NCBI GenBank assembly: GCA_947494975.1 | Contig: CANLXA010000004.1 | Span: 777,001-841,000, forward strand | DNA length: 64,000 nucleotides | Direction of reading: 5' to 3' | From: an uncultured Roseicyclus sp. | GTDB lineage: Bacteria > Pseudomonadota > Alphaproteobacteria > Rhodobacterales > Rhodobacteraceae | In this document: in pieces, positions 16,751 to 26,009 of the stretch | How positions within the stretch are numbered: the stretch's first letter is position 1 | Layout: each line of letters opens with the position of its first letter | Notes under the pieces: generated by a model | The model's database searches: none | The model's input: the letters and a program-made list of their open reading frames with translations, nothing else | What the model was told of the DNA's origin: nothing | Program-made: the position numbers and the translations under genes

Positions 16751-17872
16751 TTGGCCGTTGATCCGTCGCGTACACATGTCGGCTTGTCCGATCTGTTCGC
16801 GTCCCGACGGTACTTTGCCAAGTTCGAGAAGATCATCGCGTATCTTCCGCGCGTCGCTGCGACGATGAAGTCGGATGGTGCGCTGAACGATGGCGAGTTG
16901 GATATCCTATCCTCCTATGTTCAGGGCATCGCTTATTCTTTTCACGCGCTGTCGATGAAATATCTGCTCGTGGGTCGCGACACAGGGCAATTTCTCGGCG
17001 CACTGGAAATGGACACGGTCGAAAGCGGCTTTCCGGTATTCAATGAGTTGCTGATCATGGCCAGTGACGCGCAGCAGGCGAGCCGGCGATTGGCGAATAT
17101 GCCAAGCGTCCACCGCCTGAAGTCGCAGATGATCGAACATATCGTAGGGGAACGTCAGATCCCGACCAAGCTGCAATTCGCCCTGTCGCAACGGCTCTAT
17201 TACGAAGAATTGCAGAACGGCCATTTGTTCTGGGCACAGAATGATCCCGTCGCAATATGGCAGGGCACGGCTGACGGACGCGGTCGATATCTGCTGCATT
17301 GGGCGGTCTATGACAGCCAGGTGAATCTGCCGACCATCTATTTGATGGAGCTCGATGATACGGGACGTACGGCCCTTCCTCGTGATGAGCGCCGCTGGCC
17401 CGAGGTTCAGGCCCATCTCATGGCGCAGGCCTTGGGCGGGTTGAAGCTTTTGACGATTGCCAAGGGATTTGACGAGGCGTTCGATGACGTGCACCCCAAG
17501 CGCCTGCGCCGGTTGCATTTGGGGCCAATGTATAGCCACACGTTCACCAAGCAATCTGGCCCCATCCGTGATGTGCTCGCTGACGCCAAGTCCCCGGCGG
17601 GGCAGGACTGGACCTTGGCCTGGACTGATGAAGTTCTGGAAAGCGAGCGTGTTGTGACCGAAAAGTCCGGCTGGTTCGGCCGGGTAGAGCGCGAGATATT
17701 CGCGCTTGATCCTTTCTCGGGCCGCGGCGCGGACACCGGCGCCACACGAATGGAGCGCAGCATTATTCTGCCGGAAAGGCCGTTTCAGGTGCTGGCCGAG
17801 AAAAACCCTGCAGGCTTCGCCAGTGTGACAAAATATGTCGTCAGCCCCGATGGCCGGGTGTTTAAGAACTGA
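16751..17872 (+). CDS. Uncharacterised soluble protein of the AAA operon
   Basis: A 373-residue protein with no family I can name. It begins with TTG at 16751, supported by AAGGAG seven bases upstream. The N-terminal 130 residues are helical (LNDGELDILSSYVQGIAYSFHAL, 'DAQQASRRLANMPSVHRL'), the middle is mixed with aromatic-rich segments (YYEELQNGHLFWAQNDPVAIW), and the C-terminus is beta-rich (ERPFQVLAEKNPAGFASVTKYV). No membrane helices or signal peptide. It lies between the coiled-coil and ATPase genes with gaps of 76 and 39 bases. Function unknown; it may be an adaptor. Confidence 0.8.
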   Translation: MAVDPSRTHVGLSDLFASRRYFAKFEKIIAYLPRVAATMKSDGALNDGELDILSSYVQGIAYSFHALSMKYLLVGRDTGQFLGALEMDTVESGFPVFNELLIMASDAQQASRRLANMPSVHRLKSQMIEHIVGERQIPTKLQFALSQRLYYEELQNGHLFWAQNDPVAIWQGTADGRGRYLLHWAVYDSQVNLPTIYLMELDDTGRTALPRDERRWPEVQAHLMAQALGGLKLLTIAKGFDEAFDDVHPKRLRRLHLGPMYSHTFTKQSGPIRDVLADAKSPAGQDWTLAWTDEVLESERVVTEKSGWFGRVEREIFALDPFSGRGADTGATRMERSIILPERPFQVLAEKNPAGFASVTKYVVSPDGRVFKN

Positions 17873-17911
17873 AGGATACGGGGCTTCCGAGCCCATCGAA
17901 CAGGAGGACGC

Positions 17912-19849
17912 ATGAGCTTGACTGCCGATACCATGGAGCTGACCGAGGACGACATCGTCAAGCACTACGATGCAGCGGTCGCGATGCTGGAAGGCTTCGA
18001 CCATACTCCGCGCATCGGCAAGGCGCGTGCTCGCACCACTGCGCCCGAACGATCTACCGGCGTAGCGACACGCCGCAGGTTCCGCTCGACCACTCCCGGC
18101 CTCGTCACACGCTCGACCGCGCGACCGGAGGGGGTGCAGTTAATCGAAAGCATTCGCGCCGCCGTCAGTGACGATCCGTTGGTCAGCCCCCTGCAGGCGA
18201 CGCTTCTGCACCTCTTGCGTCGGGCGCTGGCAATATCGCTGGCCGTCGGCGAGACCTACGCCAACTCCACTGGTCTTGCCGATCTGCGCCGTGCAAATCT
18301 CGCAGGGTCCCTGCCCGCGGACCGAAAGACCGAATTTACCGAGCTTTTGGCTGCCGAAGCGTTGGCCGTTACCCATGTCTTTGCAAATGCGACCGCCTTC
18401 CTCCTCGGGCCACATGCCAGCGAGACGACAGTCGAAGTGGGTGAGGTGGAAGAAATCTTGACCGACAACTCACAACTCGCGCTCCATGGCTGCCTGTGGG
18501 AGCTGGATCAGGATATCGCTGTCCACGCGGGTGACGACGCTCAGTTGGTCGCAACCGTCATGGCCTTCGCCGAGCAGGTCATGGAAAAGGTCGCGCTTCG
18601 CGCCCAGAATGCAGGCCGCTTGGCACCATTCACCGGTGCCAGTTGGCGGATCGAGGCCGACAAGCTGACCATCCGCGGGTTTGAACCGGCCAGTAATGCC
18701 AGATCCTCCACACTGACGATGACCTTCAAGAAGCCGCATGAAGTGGTCGGAAACCACATCGCGAAGTACCAGGCTCTGAAGCTTTCGAAGATGCTGATGG
18801 CGTATGATTTTGATCGACGCCTGAACCCGTTCGCGGAACTTGGTGGGTTCATCTTCACCTTCATGGGGGATGGCAAACCCGGGACAGGGAAAACCACGCT
18901 GATCCAGATGATGGCGGGTCTGATCCACGGCTATTGCGAAACGGCGGGTTACCCGTTTCGCTATCAGAACCTCAGCACTGACAACATCGACAGCTACCAA
19001 GGCAAGTCTGGCCAGAACGCGAAGGCGTTCATCAACAACATCATCGACCCATCCGTTATCGGCTTTGGAACGATTGATGACATCGACCAACTTGCAGGAA
19101 AACGCGGCGACAGGCAGTCATCGGCCGGGCAGTTGGAAATCACCGCCGTGCTGATGGAGAGCTTTGCGGGTGCCAATACGGTTGTACGAGGCAATTGTAC
19201 GTTCGGGATGTTCTCGAACTACCCCGAAAACGTTGACGATGCGCTACGTCAGCGGGCAGGGGCCCGGTTCCTGGTGGACGGGCCGATCACGCGCGAAGAC
19301 TATATCGATATCCTCAGCCTTCTGATGGGCAAGAACCACGACATCCCCTTGGGTGACCATGAGGTTTTCGCAGCGCAAGAGATCAAGAGGGCCGTGGCCG
19401 CCTCGTTTGAGAGCCATTCGCGCCCTCATGAAGCGGGCCTCATGAAGGTCTTCGACAAGGTCGATCAGACCGTGGGCAGGCTGGATACGATAGCCAAGCT
19501 CGGCACATATCTGAAAGCCATCCAAGAGGCCGACGAACGTTTCACGGGCCGCGCGATCAAGAACATCACCGACGCCGTGAAGGTCCGCGCAATGGACTTC
19601 GAGTTGCCCGATGAATGGATGGAGGAACCGGACCTGTTCCTCTTCAAGGACTACGATACCAAGCTCGGGATGATCGAAGAGCTGCGGCAGCCGATAACCG
19701 TCGACATGGTGATCCAGGAGATCAACCGTTACGCCGACAGCGAATTCCGCTATGCCGACAAATCCGACGAAGTTGCGATTGCCGATGCCGTGCGCGATAT
19801 GCAGCGGATGGAAGAGGCCAAACGCCGCTATCTGGAGCAGCAGGGATGA
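17912..19849 (+). CDS. AAA ATPase with second-region-of-homology motif
   Basis: A 645-residue cytoplasmic ATPase. Residues 1-290 are a basic, helical, otherwise unrecognised N-terminal region. The AAA core has Walker A GKPGTGKTTL (about 322-331), Walker B GFGTIDDIDQLAG (about 383-395), sensor-1 Asn in MFSNYPENVD (about 434), and DDALRQRAGARF (about 443-454), which resembles the arginine-finger second region of homology of classic AAA proteins such as katanin, Vps4 and FtsH. A helical lid and C-terminal tail follow. These enzymes act as hexamers that unfold or disassemble protein assemblies. The partner is probably the operon's coiled-coil protein. Confidence 0.88.
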   Translation: MSLTADTMELTEDDIVKHYDAAVAMLEGFDHTPRIGKARARTTAPERSTGVATRRRFRSTTPGLVTRSTARPEGVQLIESIRAAVSDDPLVSPLQATLLHLLRRALAISLAVGETYANSTGLADLRRANLAGSLPADRKTEFTELLAAEALAVTHVFANATAFLLGPHASETTVEVGEVEEILTDNSQLALHGCLWELDQDIAVHAGDDAQLVATVMAFAEQVMEKVALRAQNAGRLAPFTGASWRIEADKLTIRGFEPASNARSSTLTMTFKKPHEVVGNHIAKYQALKLSKMLMAYDFDRRLNPFAELGGFIFTFMGDGKPGTGKTTLIQMMAGLIHGYCETAGYPFRYQNLSTDNIDSYQGKSGQNAKAFINNIIDPSVIGFGTIDDIDQLAGKRGDRQSSAGQLEITAVLMESFAGANTVVRGNCTFGMFSNYPENVDDALRQRAGARFLVDGPITREDYIDILSLLMGKNHDIPLGDHEVFAAQEIKRAVAASFESHSRPHEAGLMKVFDKVDQTVGRLDTIAKLGTYLKAIQEADERFTGRAIKNITDAVKVRAMDFELPDEWMEEPDLFLFKDYDTKLGMIEELRQPITVDMVIQEINRYADSEFRYADKSDEVAIADAVRDMQRMEEAKRRYLEQQG

Positions 19850-19889
19850 TCAGGCGCATGCCCCAGCATGTCATAGGGACATCGGCGCG

Positions 19890-21197
19890 ATGAACCGCCT
19901 GATCTCGTCCGGCCTGATGTTCGGCAACCTGTTCCATGTCGCGTCGCCACCATTGGTCGAACGTTACAACCGAGCCTTGGTTCACCTGACAGGTAAGCAG
20001 ACTGCGCTGCCGGATTTCTACATCGACATTTCAGGGTATTCGCCGGAAATCGGATTCGAATTAGGAGATCCCCTCTACCTCAACCATGATGGAGTGAATC
20101 GCCAGTTCATTCTGTTGTCCACCTCCCAGAAATATGCGCCGTTGCTTGAGGCAAAATTCTCCACCTGTCGCGGTATCCTGCGTCAGTTCATTTCGCAGAA
20201 TGAGGCGGCTTTGTTCGCTCTGACCGCCCGGGATGCGGTGGCGGGCGAGTTGGTCAATTCTGTCTTCAATCTGTCGGACCCAGCCCGGCTTCTTGATATC
20301 CGGCGCATTACGATTGAGGCCGACACTACCGGCGGCGCGATACGTCAGGCGGCCAAACTCGACGCCAAGGTTGACCGCTTCCTGAACGAGGAAGACGCCT
20401 GGTTCGATGACGTGTTGATCGCTGAGATGATTGAACTGGCCGGTGAGACGGGCGACATCGTGCGTAACCCGGTACACCTCAAAGGCATGAGTTTCGAGCA
20501 GGGCAATTTCTGGACCGCACATTACGGCGGCGCGTATCTTTTCCAGGACGTGAAACACCCGGCAATCCTGGCATCCGGCGACAAGGCTCCATTCGACGCG
20601 GTCGATGTCGAGCATGTTTTCGATATGACGCAACGCAGCCACATCGCACGGTTTCTGGACCTCAATGGCCTTGTGGAGCCCATCGTCAAAGCCCGCGGTG
20701 TCGATGCCAGTGCCGTGCTGCGCCAGAAGATGGACTTCATCCTGGTCGACGCCTTGGCTGATGCGGATGTTGTCCTGAAGGGCCGTTCGCGCGGCGAAAT
20801 GCGCAGGCTCGCACGCGATCATATCGGTCAACTGCCCCAGGAGTTTCACGCCCTCGCAGCGCTCTTGAATTGGGCAGAAGGTGGTGGGGCCTGGCCGAGC
20901 ATCACTTCGAACAACCCGGTCTACTTCTACACATTGCGTGCGTCCGACCATAAAGACGCGGAGCTTGTGAATATGTTGCTCGCCGAATTGACGATCCGGG
21001 ATTTTCGGCAGCTCTTCATTTGCCACAAGCCCCTGTTTTACGAGAAGTTCGCTGATTTCTCGGACGCAAAGAAGGATTACGTGGTCGAATTTCTGCGGAA
21101 TGAATACCAAACAGATAAGGCGGGTGCGCGCACTGCGCTGTTTGGTCATGAACCGTCAATGGAAGAAGAGGTGAGGCGTGTTGGACCGTGGGGCTGA
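19890..21197 (+). CDS. Uncharacterised 435-residue protein of the AAA operon
   Basis: No family recognised with confidence. The start ATG 19890 has AGGGA ten bases upstream; the frame is open further back but overlaps the ATPase gene. The protein is soluble, acidic and mixed alpha-beta, with tracts such as LMFGNLFHVASPPLVERYN at the start, FEQGNFWTAHYGGAYLFQDVKHP in the middle, and a C-terminal helical part (RDHIGQLPQEFHALAALLNWA). It lies 40 bases after the ATPase gene and 15 before a small membrane-protein gene. Conserved linkage should be tested before any role is proposed. Confidence 0.8.
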   Translation: MNRLISSGLMFGNLFHVASPPLVERYNRALVHLTGKQTALPDFYIDISGYSPEIGFELGDPLYLNHDGVNRQFILLSTSQKYAPLLEAKFSTCRGILRQFISQNEAALFALTARDAVAGELVNSVFNLSDPARLLDIRRITIEADTTGGAIRQAAKLDAKVDRFLNEEDAWFDDVLIAEMIELAGETGDIVRNPVHLKGMSFEQGNFWTAHYGGAYLFQDVKHPAILASGDKAPFDAVDVEHVFDMTQRSHIARFLDLNGLVEPIVKARGVDASAVLRQKMDFILVDALADADVVLKGRSRGEMRRLARDHIGQLPQEFHALAALLNWAEGGGAWPSITSNNPVYFYTLRASDHKDAELVNMLLAELTIRDFRQLFICHKPLFYEKFADFSDAKKDYVVEFLRNEYQTDKAGARTALFGHEPSMEEEVRRVGPWG

Positions 21198-21212
21198 AAA
21201 GGGGAGGCCGTC

Positions 21213-21479
21213 ATGTTCGCACTGATGCGTCTGGCTTTGGTCGGCTTTGTCGTGCTGACGGTGATCTATATCGCATTGTCGATATACTCGCGATCTGTCC
21301 GTCGCAAACGTTTGATCCGCGAGTGGGAAGAGGAGCATCCGACCGCAGATCGCGACAGTTTCGTGGATGAAGGGTTGGACGACTATGATAGCTCGCTCAG
21401 ACGCAAGCTGATTCTTGGCGTCTATGTCGTACCGGTTTGCGTGGTGGCCTTCATCGTCTACGTCACGAATTTTCAGTAA
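21213..21479 (+). CDS. Small membrane protein, two predicted helices
   Basis: An 88-residue protein with one hydrophobic helix near residues 5-25 (ALVGFVVLTVIYIALSIY), a charged linker of about 40 residues rich in Arg, Glu and Asp, and a second helix near 66-86 (LILGVYVVPVCVVAFIVYV). The positive cluster RSVRRKRL after helix 1 suggests a cytoplasmic loop between the helices. AGGGGAGG lies upstream of the ATG. It belongs to the AAA operon and, with the next gene, would link the soluble components to the inner membrane. Confidence 0.82.
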   Translation: MFALMRLALVGFVVLTVIYIALSIYSRSVRRKRLIREWEEEHPTADRDSFVDEGLDDYDSSLRRKLILGVYVVPVCVVAFIVYVTNFQ

Positions 21480-21490
21480 GGGTCGGCGAG

Positions 21491-22138
21491 ATGAAATACG
21501 TCAAATGGTTTTTCGCAGCGCTGTTCTGGCTCGTCGTCGCCGCCACCTTTCACTATACATTGCCCCAGAACGACATCGTGCGCGTGACCGGGACCGAGAT
21601 CATTCGCAAGGATTTTTCAGGCCTTTCCCGGTTTTTCTATGCGCAGGCGGATAGCGGCGACAATGAGTTGGGGAACCGAGACTTGCGGTTGATCAACACG
21701 ACCCGAGCCAATGGCCGTGTCATGGTCTACCGCAATGAGGACACGGGTTGGAACTGGCCACCATATTTCAAGTTTGACAGCTCCAACCTGCAAGCCGAGG
21801 CAAGCGAGTACGTCTCTACCATCGATAACCCTCGGTGGGTTGCCGTACGCCACTATGGCTGGCGGAACCCGTTCCTGTCGATTTACCCGAACGCCATCGG
21901 TATCCGGCCTGTCGACGGCCCGGATGCAAATCTTGGGCTGCCGTGGCTGAACATTGCGATCTTGACAACGTTCGCTGTCATTGCGCTGGGCATCCGTGCG
22001 TTGTGGCGGCGGTTCAGGACATCGCGTATCGACCCGCTGGTGGACAATGTTCAGGACGGGGTCAGCGCGACGGGCGACGCCATTTCAAAACGGAGATCCG
22101 GGATACGGCGGTGGCTCGACACCTGGAAAGCGAAGTAG
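21491..22138 (+). CDS. DUF1523 family membrane protein
   Basis: A 215-residue protein that I recognise as DUF1523: MKYVKWFFAALFWLVVAATFHY, then DIVRVTGTEI, the signature YRNEDTGWNWPPYFKFD, VAVRHYGWRN, and a second hydrophobic helix near 150-170. The part between the helices is probably periplasmic and has an OB-like beta-rich composition. The function of the family is unknown. The ATG at 21491 lies 11 bases after the previous stop with GGCGAG as a weak ribosome site. It closes the AAA operon; a hairpin begins at its stop codon. Confidence 0.88.
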   Translation: MKYVKWFFAALFWLVVAATFHYTLPQNDIVRVTGTEIIRKDFSGLSRFFYAQADSGDNELGNRDLRLINTTRANGRVMVYRNEDTGWNWPPYFKFDSSNLQAEASEYVSTIDNPRWVAVRHYGWRNPFLSIYPNAIGIRPVDGPDANLGLPWLNIAILTTFAVIALGIRALWRRFRTSRIDPLVDNVQDGVSATGDAISKRRSGIRRWLDTWKAK

Positions 22139-22154
22139 GGCATAGCCATGCCCT
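22137..22154 (+). terminator. Stem-loop at the end of the AAA operon
   Basis: AGGGCAT (22137-22143) pairs perfectly with ATGCCCT (22148-22154) over a 4-base loop, starting inside the stop codon of the DUF1523 gene. No T-run follows, so intrinsic termination would be weak; it may instead protect the transcript's 3' end. Confidence 0.4.
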
Positions 22155-22470
22155 CGCAATGACATCAGCAGTTTCGAAGAGGTGCGTGCGATCGAGGTCG
22201 ATTGCACTACACCTATGCGGGCCGGGTAATTGGTCTTTCAACCACTATTTCTGGGAGCACCACCCGGTCGTCATTCTGCAAACAACGTGATGTGCAATTT
22301 ATCTGGGCCTTAAGGCTTTCCTGGGACCTGAGTAGTCGCCCCTTGAGCCAGGCATCACCGCTACTCGGATGCATGTTCTTCTTGAGCGTAGCGACCCTAG
22401 CAATCAACCGCCTAGTACATCGAGCGGCGTGTCATCGAACGTGGCATGGGGGACGCCCTTTTGGAACCGC
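22155..22470. other. Intergenic stretch between convergent operons, no gene seen
   Basis: About 315 bases between the AAA operon and the convergent hydrolase gene. Open frames are short and of non-coding composition. I see no RNA gene or repeat. Confidence 0.6.
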
Positions 22471-23283
22471 CTATTTCTCCTCCAAAATGAGGGCTTGAGT
22501 GATCGCGGCATCCTCTGACGTCAGGCCCTCGATCACCGAGAAGTGGTGATGGTCGCCGTCGATGGTGCACGTCGACGCGACACCTAGGCCTGACCACATC
22601 ATATCAAGAAGCTGCGCTTGTCTGATGAATTCAGGGCGTTCTCCGCCACCGGTCCAGGCATGAAATCGCACGCCGTCAACACATCGATGCAAAACGGCGC
22701 TTTCACGTGTTGCCTCTTCCATGTTGAGACAAAGCGTTTCGTTCATCGTTGTATTCAGTAGAGGTCGCAGATCGTGGAGACCGCTGATGGACAAACACAT
22801 TTCCATCCGATCAATTGTGCCTTGCGACAGGGGTGTGTCGTCACAGATCATCCGGCTGACAAGATGGCCCCCGGCAGAATGGCCCGCGATGCGGACTGGG
22901 CCGGCAACGCGCGCCGCTGCCGCCTCGATCGCGGTTGCGATCTGTTTGGTCATGTGGCTGATGTGTACCTCGGGAGCCAAGGTATAGCTGGGTAAACAGA
23001 CTGCCCAACCCTTGGCGCGCGCGCCTTCGGAAAGATGAGTCCAATAGGATTTATCAAGCCGCATCCAGTATCCGCCGTGGACGAATACGACCAATCCCTT
23101 GGGCGGCCCTTCTGGCAAAACCAGATCGAATTTTTCCCGCGGATGTCCGCCGTAAGGGATATCTGTTTCAATACCCGCAGTCGTAGAGCGATAGGCCTGC
23201 GCGCGCTCGGCCCAGATCGCAGGGAGTTCAGCGGACCCCGCCACATGCCCCATATTGTCAAAGGCGGTGTCCCAATCCGTCAT
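22471..23283 (-). CDS. Alpha/beta hydrolase, arylformamidase (KynB/HSL)-like
   Basis: A 270-residue hydrolase with HGGYW as oxyanion-hole motif, nucleophile Ser in GHSAGG, and a C-terminal His in the DGDHHHFSVIEG segment. The HGGYW plus GHSAGG pattern and length match bacterial kynurenine formamidase-like esterases of the hormone-sensitive-lipase group. It is the last gene of a minus-strand cluster with two cupins and a flavin monooxygenase, so it may hydrolyse an ester produced by Baeyer-Villiger oxidation. No other tryptophan-degradation gene is in the window, so true formamidase activity is doubtful. Confidence 0.85.
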   Translation of the reverse strand: MTDWDTAFDNMGHVAGSAELPAIWAERAQAYRSTTAGIETDIPYGGHPREKFDLVLPEGPPKGLVVFVHGGYWMRLDKSYWTHLSEGARAKGWAVCLPSYTLAPEVHISHMTKQIATAIEAAAARVAGPVRIAGHSAGGHLVSRMICDDTPLSQGTIDRMEMCLSISGLHDLRPLLNTTMNETLCLNMEEATRESAVLHRCVDGVRFHAWTGGGERPEFIRQAQLLDMMWSGLGVASTCTIDGDHHHFSVIEGLTSEDAAITQALILEEK

Positions 23284-23289
23284 CCGGCG

Positions 23290-23730
23290 CTACTCGTTTG
23301 CTTCAGGCGGCAGAAAATCGACGTCGTGCTCCGCAGAAATGCGCACGACTTCTTCCACGTCGGTCATGTCGTGAAGCTCTTCAAACAGCTCCTTCAACTT
23401 GCCCGCAGGCGACACCCAAAACAGCGCACGCGCCGGTTTGTCGGACTTGTTGAAGTACCCATGCGGCACACCCCTGGGCATCCGCACCAGATCCCCTGCC
23501 TTGGCCTTTGACCACACGCCGTCCAATTTCAGGTCCAACTCACCATCCTGAACCAAGATGAATTCATCTTGGGTGGGGTGGATATGGACGGGTACAAATT
23601 CGCCCGGCTTGGAATTGGTCTCAAAAGCAAACGTGCTCTCGCACCAGGCCTTGATGTAATAGGTTTGGCCCAGAATGTTCAGCTTGGTGCCTTCGCCGTC
23701 GCGGGTGATACCGCCATCGAGATCTTTCAT
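23290..23730 (-). CDS. Cupin-domain protein
   Basis: A 146-residue single-cupin protein. Metal-ligand motif 1 is VHIHPTQDEFILVQDGELD and motif 2 MPRGVPHGYFN; the expected His and Glu ligands are present. The ATG at 23730 is preferred because GGGAGAG precedes it by four bases. It is paralogous to the cupin at 25411-25869: both end with a VRISAEHDVDFLPP-type tail. Such cupins serve as dioxygenases, isomerases or binding proteins. The function here is tied to the flavin monooxygenase between them. Confidence 0.85.
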   Translation of the reverse strand: MKDLDGGITRDGEGTKLNILGQTYYIKAWCESTFAFETNSKPGEFVPVHIHPTQDEFILVQDGELDLKLDGVWSKAKAGDLVRMPRGVPHGYFNKSDKPARALFWVSPAGKLKELFEELHDMTDVEEVVRISAEHDVDFLPPEANE

Positions 23731-23910
23731 GGTTCTCTCCCTCATGTGCGCAATTCGCGCGTGTTGTCGCCCGCAGGTGCGCTGCGGTCATCCTTCCAGC
23801 CAATCGCGGCCTCGTTTCATCATTTGACCTCGGCATCAGGTATGGGAGTGTGCGCGGCCGCCCCTGATTTAACATGCATCATTATCTTTCCCCTTAGCAA
23901 TTTGTCCTGT

Positions 23911-25398
23911 TCAGCCTGCTTGATACTGCGGACAGGAGGCGAGAAATTCGCCGTATGCCCTGTGGTTGGGATAGCTGAATTGCTCAGCCAACGGGTTGGA
24001 CCGCTTGCGTTTCCTTGCTCCCATATCCGCCAGAAGTTCATCAAAATGCTTGAAGTGGAACGGGGCAGAACACAGGCCGCCATAGATCTGGGCGGCGGGG
24101 CGTTCATTGCGCCGCCAGTTCAGCATCATCTCGATGCTTTGGGTCATCTCATCCGCTGTGGGCTGGTGTTGCAGCTGACCGTCAGCATATCGAACCAGCC
24201 AGTTGGCGATCATCTCTGCCGAGAGGACCGTGCAGAAGCTGGAGTTGAAGCCGACAAAGCCCATGTCCGGCAAATCCGGGTTCACGGCAAGGCGATAGAC
24301 GCGGTACTGCCCGTCGTCTTCGATCAGTTTTTCCTGGGCGGATTGCGGCAGATACGGCACGCCCAACTTCCACCCCACCGCCAGGATCGAAGTATCGGCC
24401 TCGATCTTATCACCGTTGGTCAAGACAATCGTCTTGCCGTCATACCGATCGTAGGTGCCTTGAACGTTCATGATAGTGCCCGCCTTGAGCGCCTCGAACA
24501 GGCCTGGCGTGACAATGGGAACCGAACACGAGACTTCTTTTTCAATCGGTGTCTTTGGTACGATCCCGTACTTCTTGAGACCAAGTTGAGTTTTCAGCAA
24601 CGTCTCCAGCCCTCGGAAGTTCGCCCAGACCAGCGGTTTAAACAGCATCGCAACGGCACGTTGCAGGCCGGTCTTGCCCCAGGCGTTGAACTGCTGTTCC
24701 TGCGCGCGCATGTAGAGCAGCCGCTTGAAATTGATCCCGCCCACGAAATACGGCACGCGCCACACAGGCTCTAGATAGACCCAATGCACGGATCTTGCAC
24801 CATTGTTGGCGGCGTTGACGGCGATATCGGTGGCGGATTTCGAGCCGCCCAGAACCACCACCCTCTTGTCCTTGATCATCGCGGGGTCCGTGTATTCGGA
24901 CGAATGCATGACGTCACCACCGGCGGCCACGAACGCGTCCTGCCCGGGGTGGGTGATGATATTCTTGTCCGAGAACTGGCCTGTACAGACCGAGACGAAA
25001 TCAAAATCCTCTTCCCAGATATGGCTGCCGGCCTCCAACACCAGCGTCCAGCCGGGTTGCCCGTCGGCGCGCCGGCCCATGGATTTGACGCAGGTGTTCA
25101 ACCGGAAAAGCCGTGCCAGATCATGCTTTTGAGCGTAGGAGTGCAGATAGGCGTGGACCTGCGGGCCCTTGGGCCATTCCGGGTAATCCTCCGGCATCGG
25201 ATGATCGGTGTAGCAATACAGATCTTTCGGCGATTGGGTCTGCACATCGGGGTAGGACCGGCTGAGTTCCCACACGCCGCCAAAATCATGGCTACGTTCA
25301 AAGCCCAACACCCGGTGGCCGCGCTCGTCAAAAGCCTTGGCCGCGGCAAGGCCCGAGACGCCGCCACCGATCACGGCAACTCTCTTGCGTTTAATCAT
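23911..25398 (-). CDS. Flavin-containing monooxygenase (FMO / Baeyer-Villiger type)
   Basis: A 495-residue flavoprotein. The FAD Rossmann motif VIGGGVSGLAAAKAF is at residues 9-23, the NADPH motif VVLGGSKSATDIAV near 185, and ILAVGWKLGVPYLP is the late FMO hallmark. No full BVMO FxGxxxHxxxWP fingerprint is seen (VMHSSEYTDP stands in its place), so it sits with the FMO-like group that can do N-, S- or Baeyer-Villiger oxidation. It lies between two related cupin genes and upstream of an esterase-like hydrolase. Substrate unknown. Confidence 0.88.
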   Translation of the reverse strand: MIKRKRVAVIGGGVSGLAAAKAFDERGHRVLGFERSHDFGGVWELSRSYPDVQTQSPKDLYCYTDHPMPEDYPEWPKGPQVHAYLHSYAQKHDLARLFRLNTCVKSMGRRADGQPGWTLVLEAGSHIWEEDFDFVSVCTGQFSDKNIITHPGQDAFVAAGGDVMHSSEYTDPAMIKDKRVVVLGGSKSATDIAVNAANNGARSVHWVYLEPVWRVPYFVGGINFKRLLYMRAQEQQFNAWGKTGLQRAVAMLFKPLVWANFRGLETLLKTQLGLKKYGIVPKTPIEKEVSCSVPIVTPGLFEALKAGTIMNVQGTYDRYDGKTIVLTNGDKIEADTSILAVGWKLGVPYLPQSAQEKLIEDDGQYRVYRLAVNPDLPDMGFVGFNSSFCTVLSAEMIANWLVRYADGQLQHQPTADEMTQSIEMMLNWRRNERPAAQIYGGLCSAPFHFKHFDELLADMGARKRKRSNPLAEQFSYPNHRAYGEFLASCPQYQAG

Positions 25399-25410
25399 TG
25401 TCTTGGCCCC

Positions 25411-25869
25411 TCATTGCGCGTCGGGGGGTGGCGGCAGGAAGTCGACTTCGTGCATCGCGGACAGGCGCACAAGTTCCGCCGGGTCCGTCACGCCGTCGAG
25501 CACCTTGAACAGATCGAATAGCTTGCGCGCGGGGGCGACGCCGAAGACGCAGGTGGCCTCCGCGCCGGAGCGGTTGAAGATGCCGTGCGCCTTGCCCATC
25601 GGCATGCAGACCAAATCGCCCGCGCTTGCCTTGTGGGCCGTCACGTTGCCCTCATCGTGGCCGAACTCGATCTCCAACTCGCCGGTCAGGATGTTGATCC
25701 ATTCGTCCTGCGTCGGATGGATATGGGGCGGCACGAAGGTGTCGGCGGGCACGGTCGCATGCCAGACGAACGCGTTCGCGCTGTGCAGTTTGGGCACGTA
25801 GGTTTGCCCTACGACGTTCCATGCGATGTTTTCGATGCCACCGCTTGCTGGTGTTATGCCTCGGTCCAT
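25411..25869 (-). CDS. Cupin-domain protein (paralogue)
   Basis: A 152-residue single-domain cupin: PPHIHPTQDEWINILTGELE for motif 1 and MPMGKAHGIFNRSG for motif 2. The start ATG 25869 has GGGGAG upstream; an in-frame upstream extension is not protein-like. It shares the order of motifs and the C-terminal VRLSAMHEVDFLPP tail with the second cupin of the cluster, indicating an old duplication. It is the first gene of the FMO operon, 12 bases before the monooxygenase, and faces the divergent AraC regulator. Confidence 0.85.
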   Translation of the reverse strand: MDRGITPASGGIENIAWNVVGQTYVPKLHSANAFVWHATVPADTFVPPHIHPTQDEWINILTGELEIEFGHDEGNVTAHKASAGDLVCMPMGKAHGIFNRSGAEATCVFGVAPARKLFDLFKVLDGVTDPAELVRLSAMHEVDFLPPPPDAQ

Positions 25870-26009
25870 TTGGTACTCCCCTGTTTTGTTGACTGCCCGA
25901 CACATTGGCCAGGGTCGCCGGATTGCCTTATCCAGAAAACGAAAGAATTTGCTTTAAGCTTGAAATTCTCGGCCAAACCTCGGAGGCTTTTGGCCGGGGA
26001 GGGGTCATT

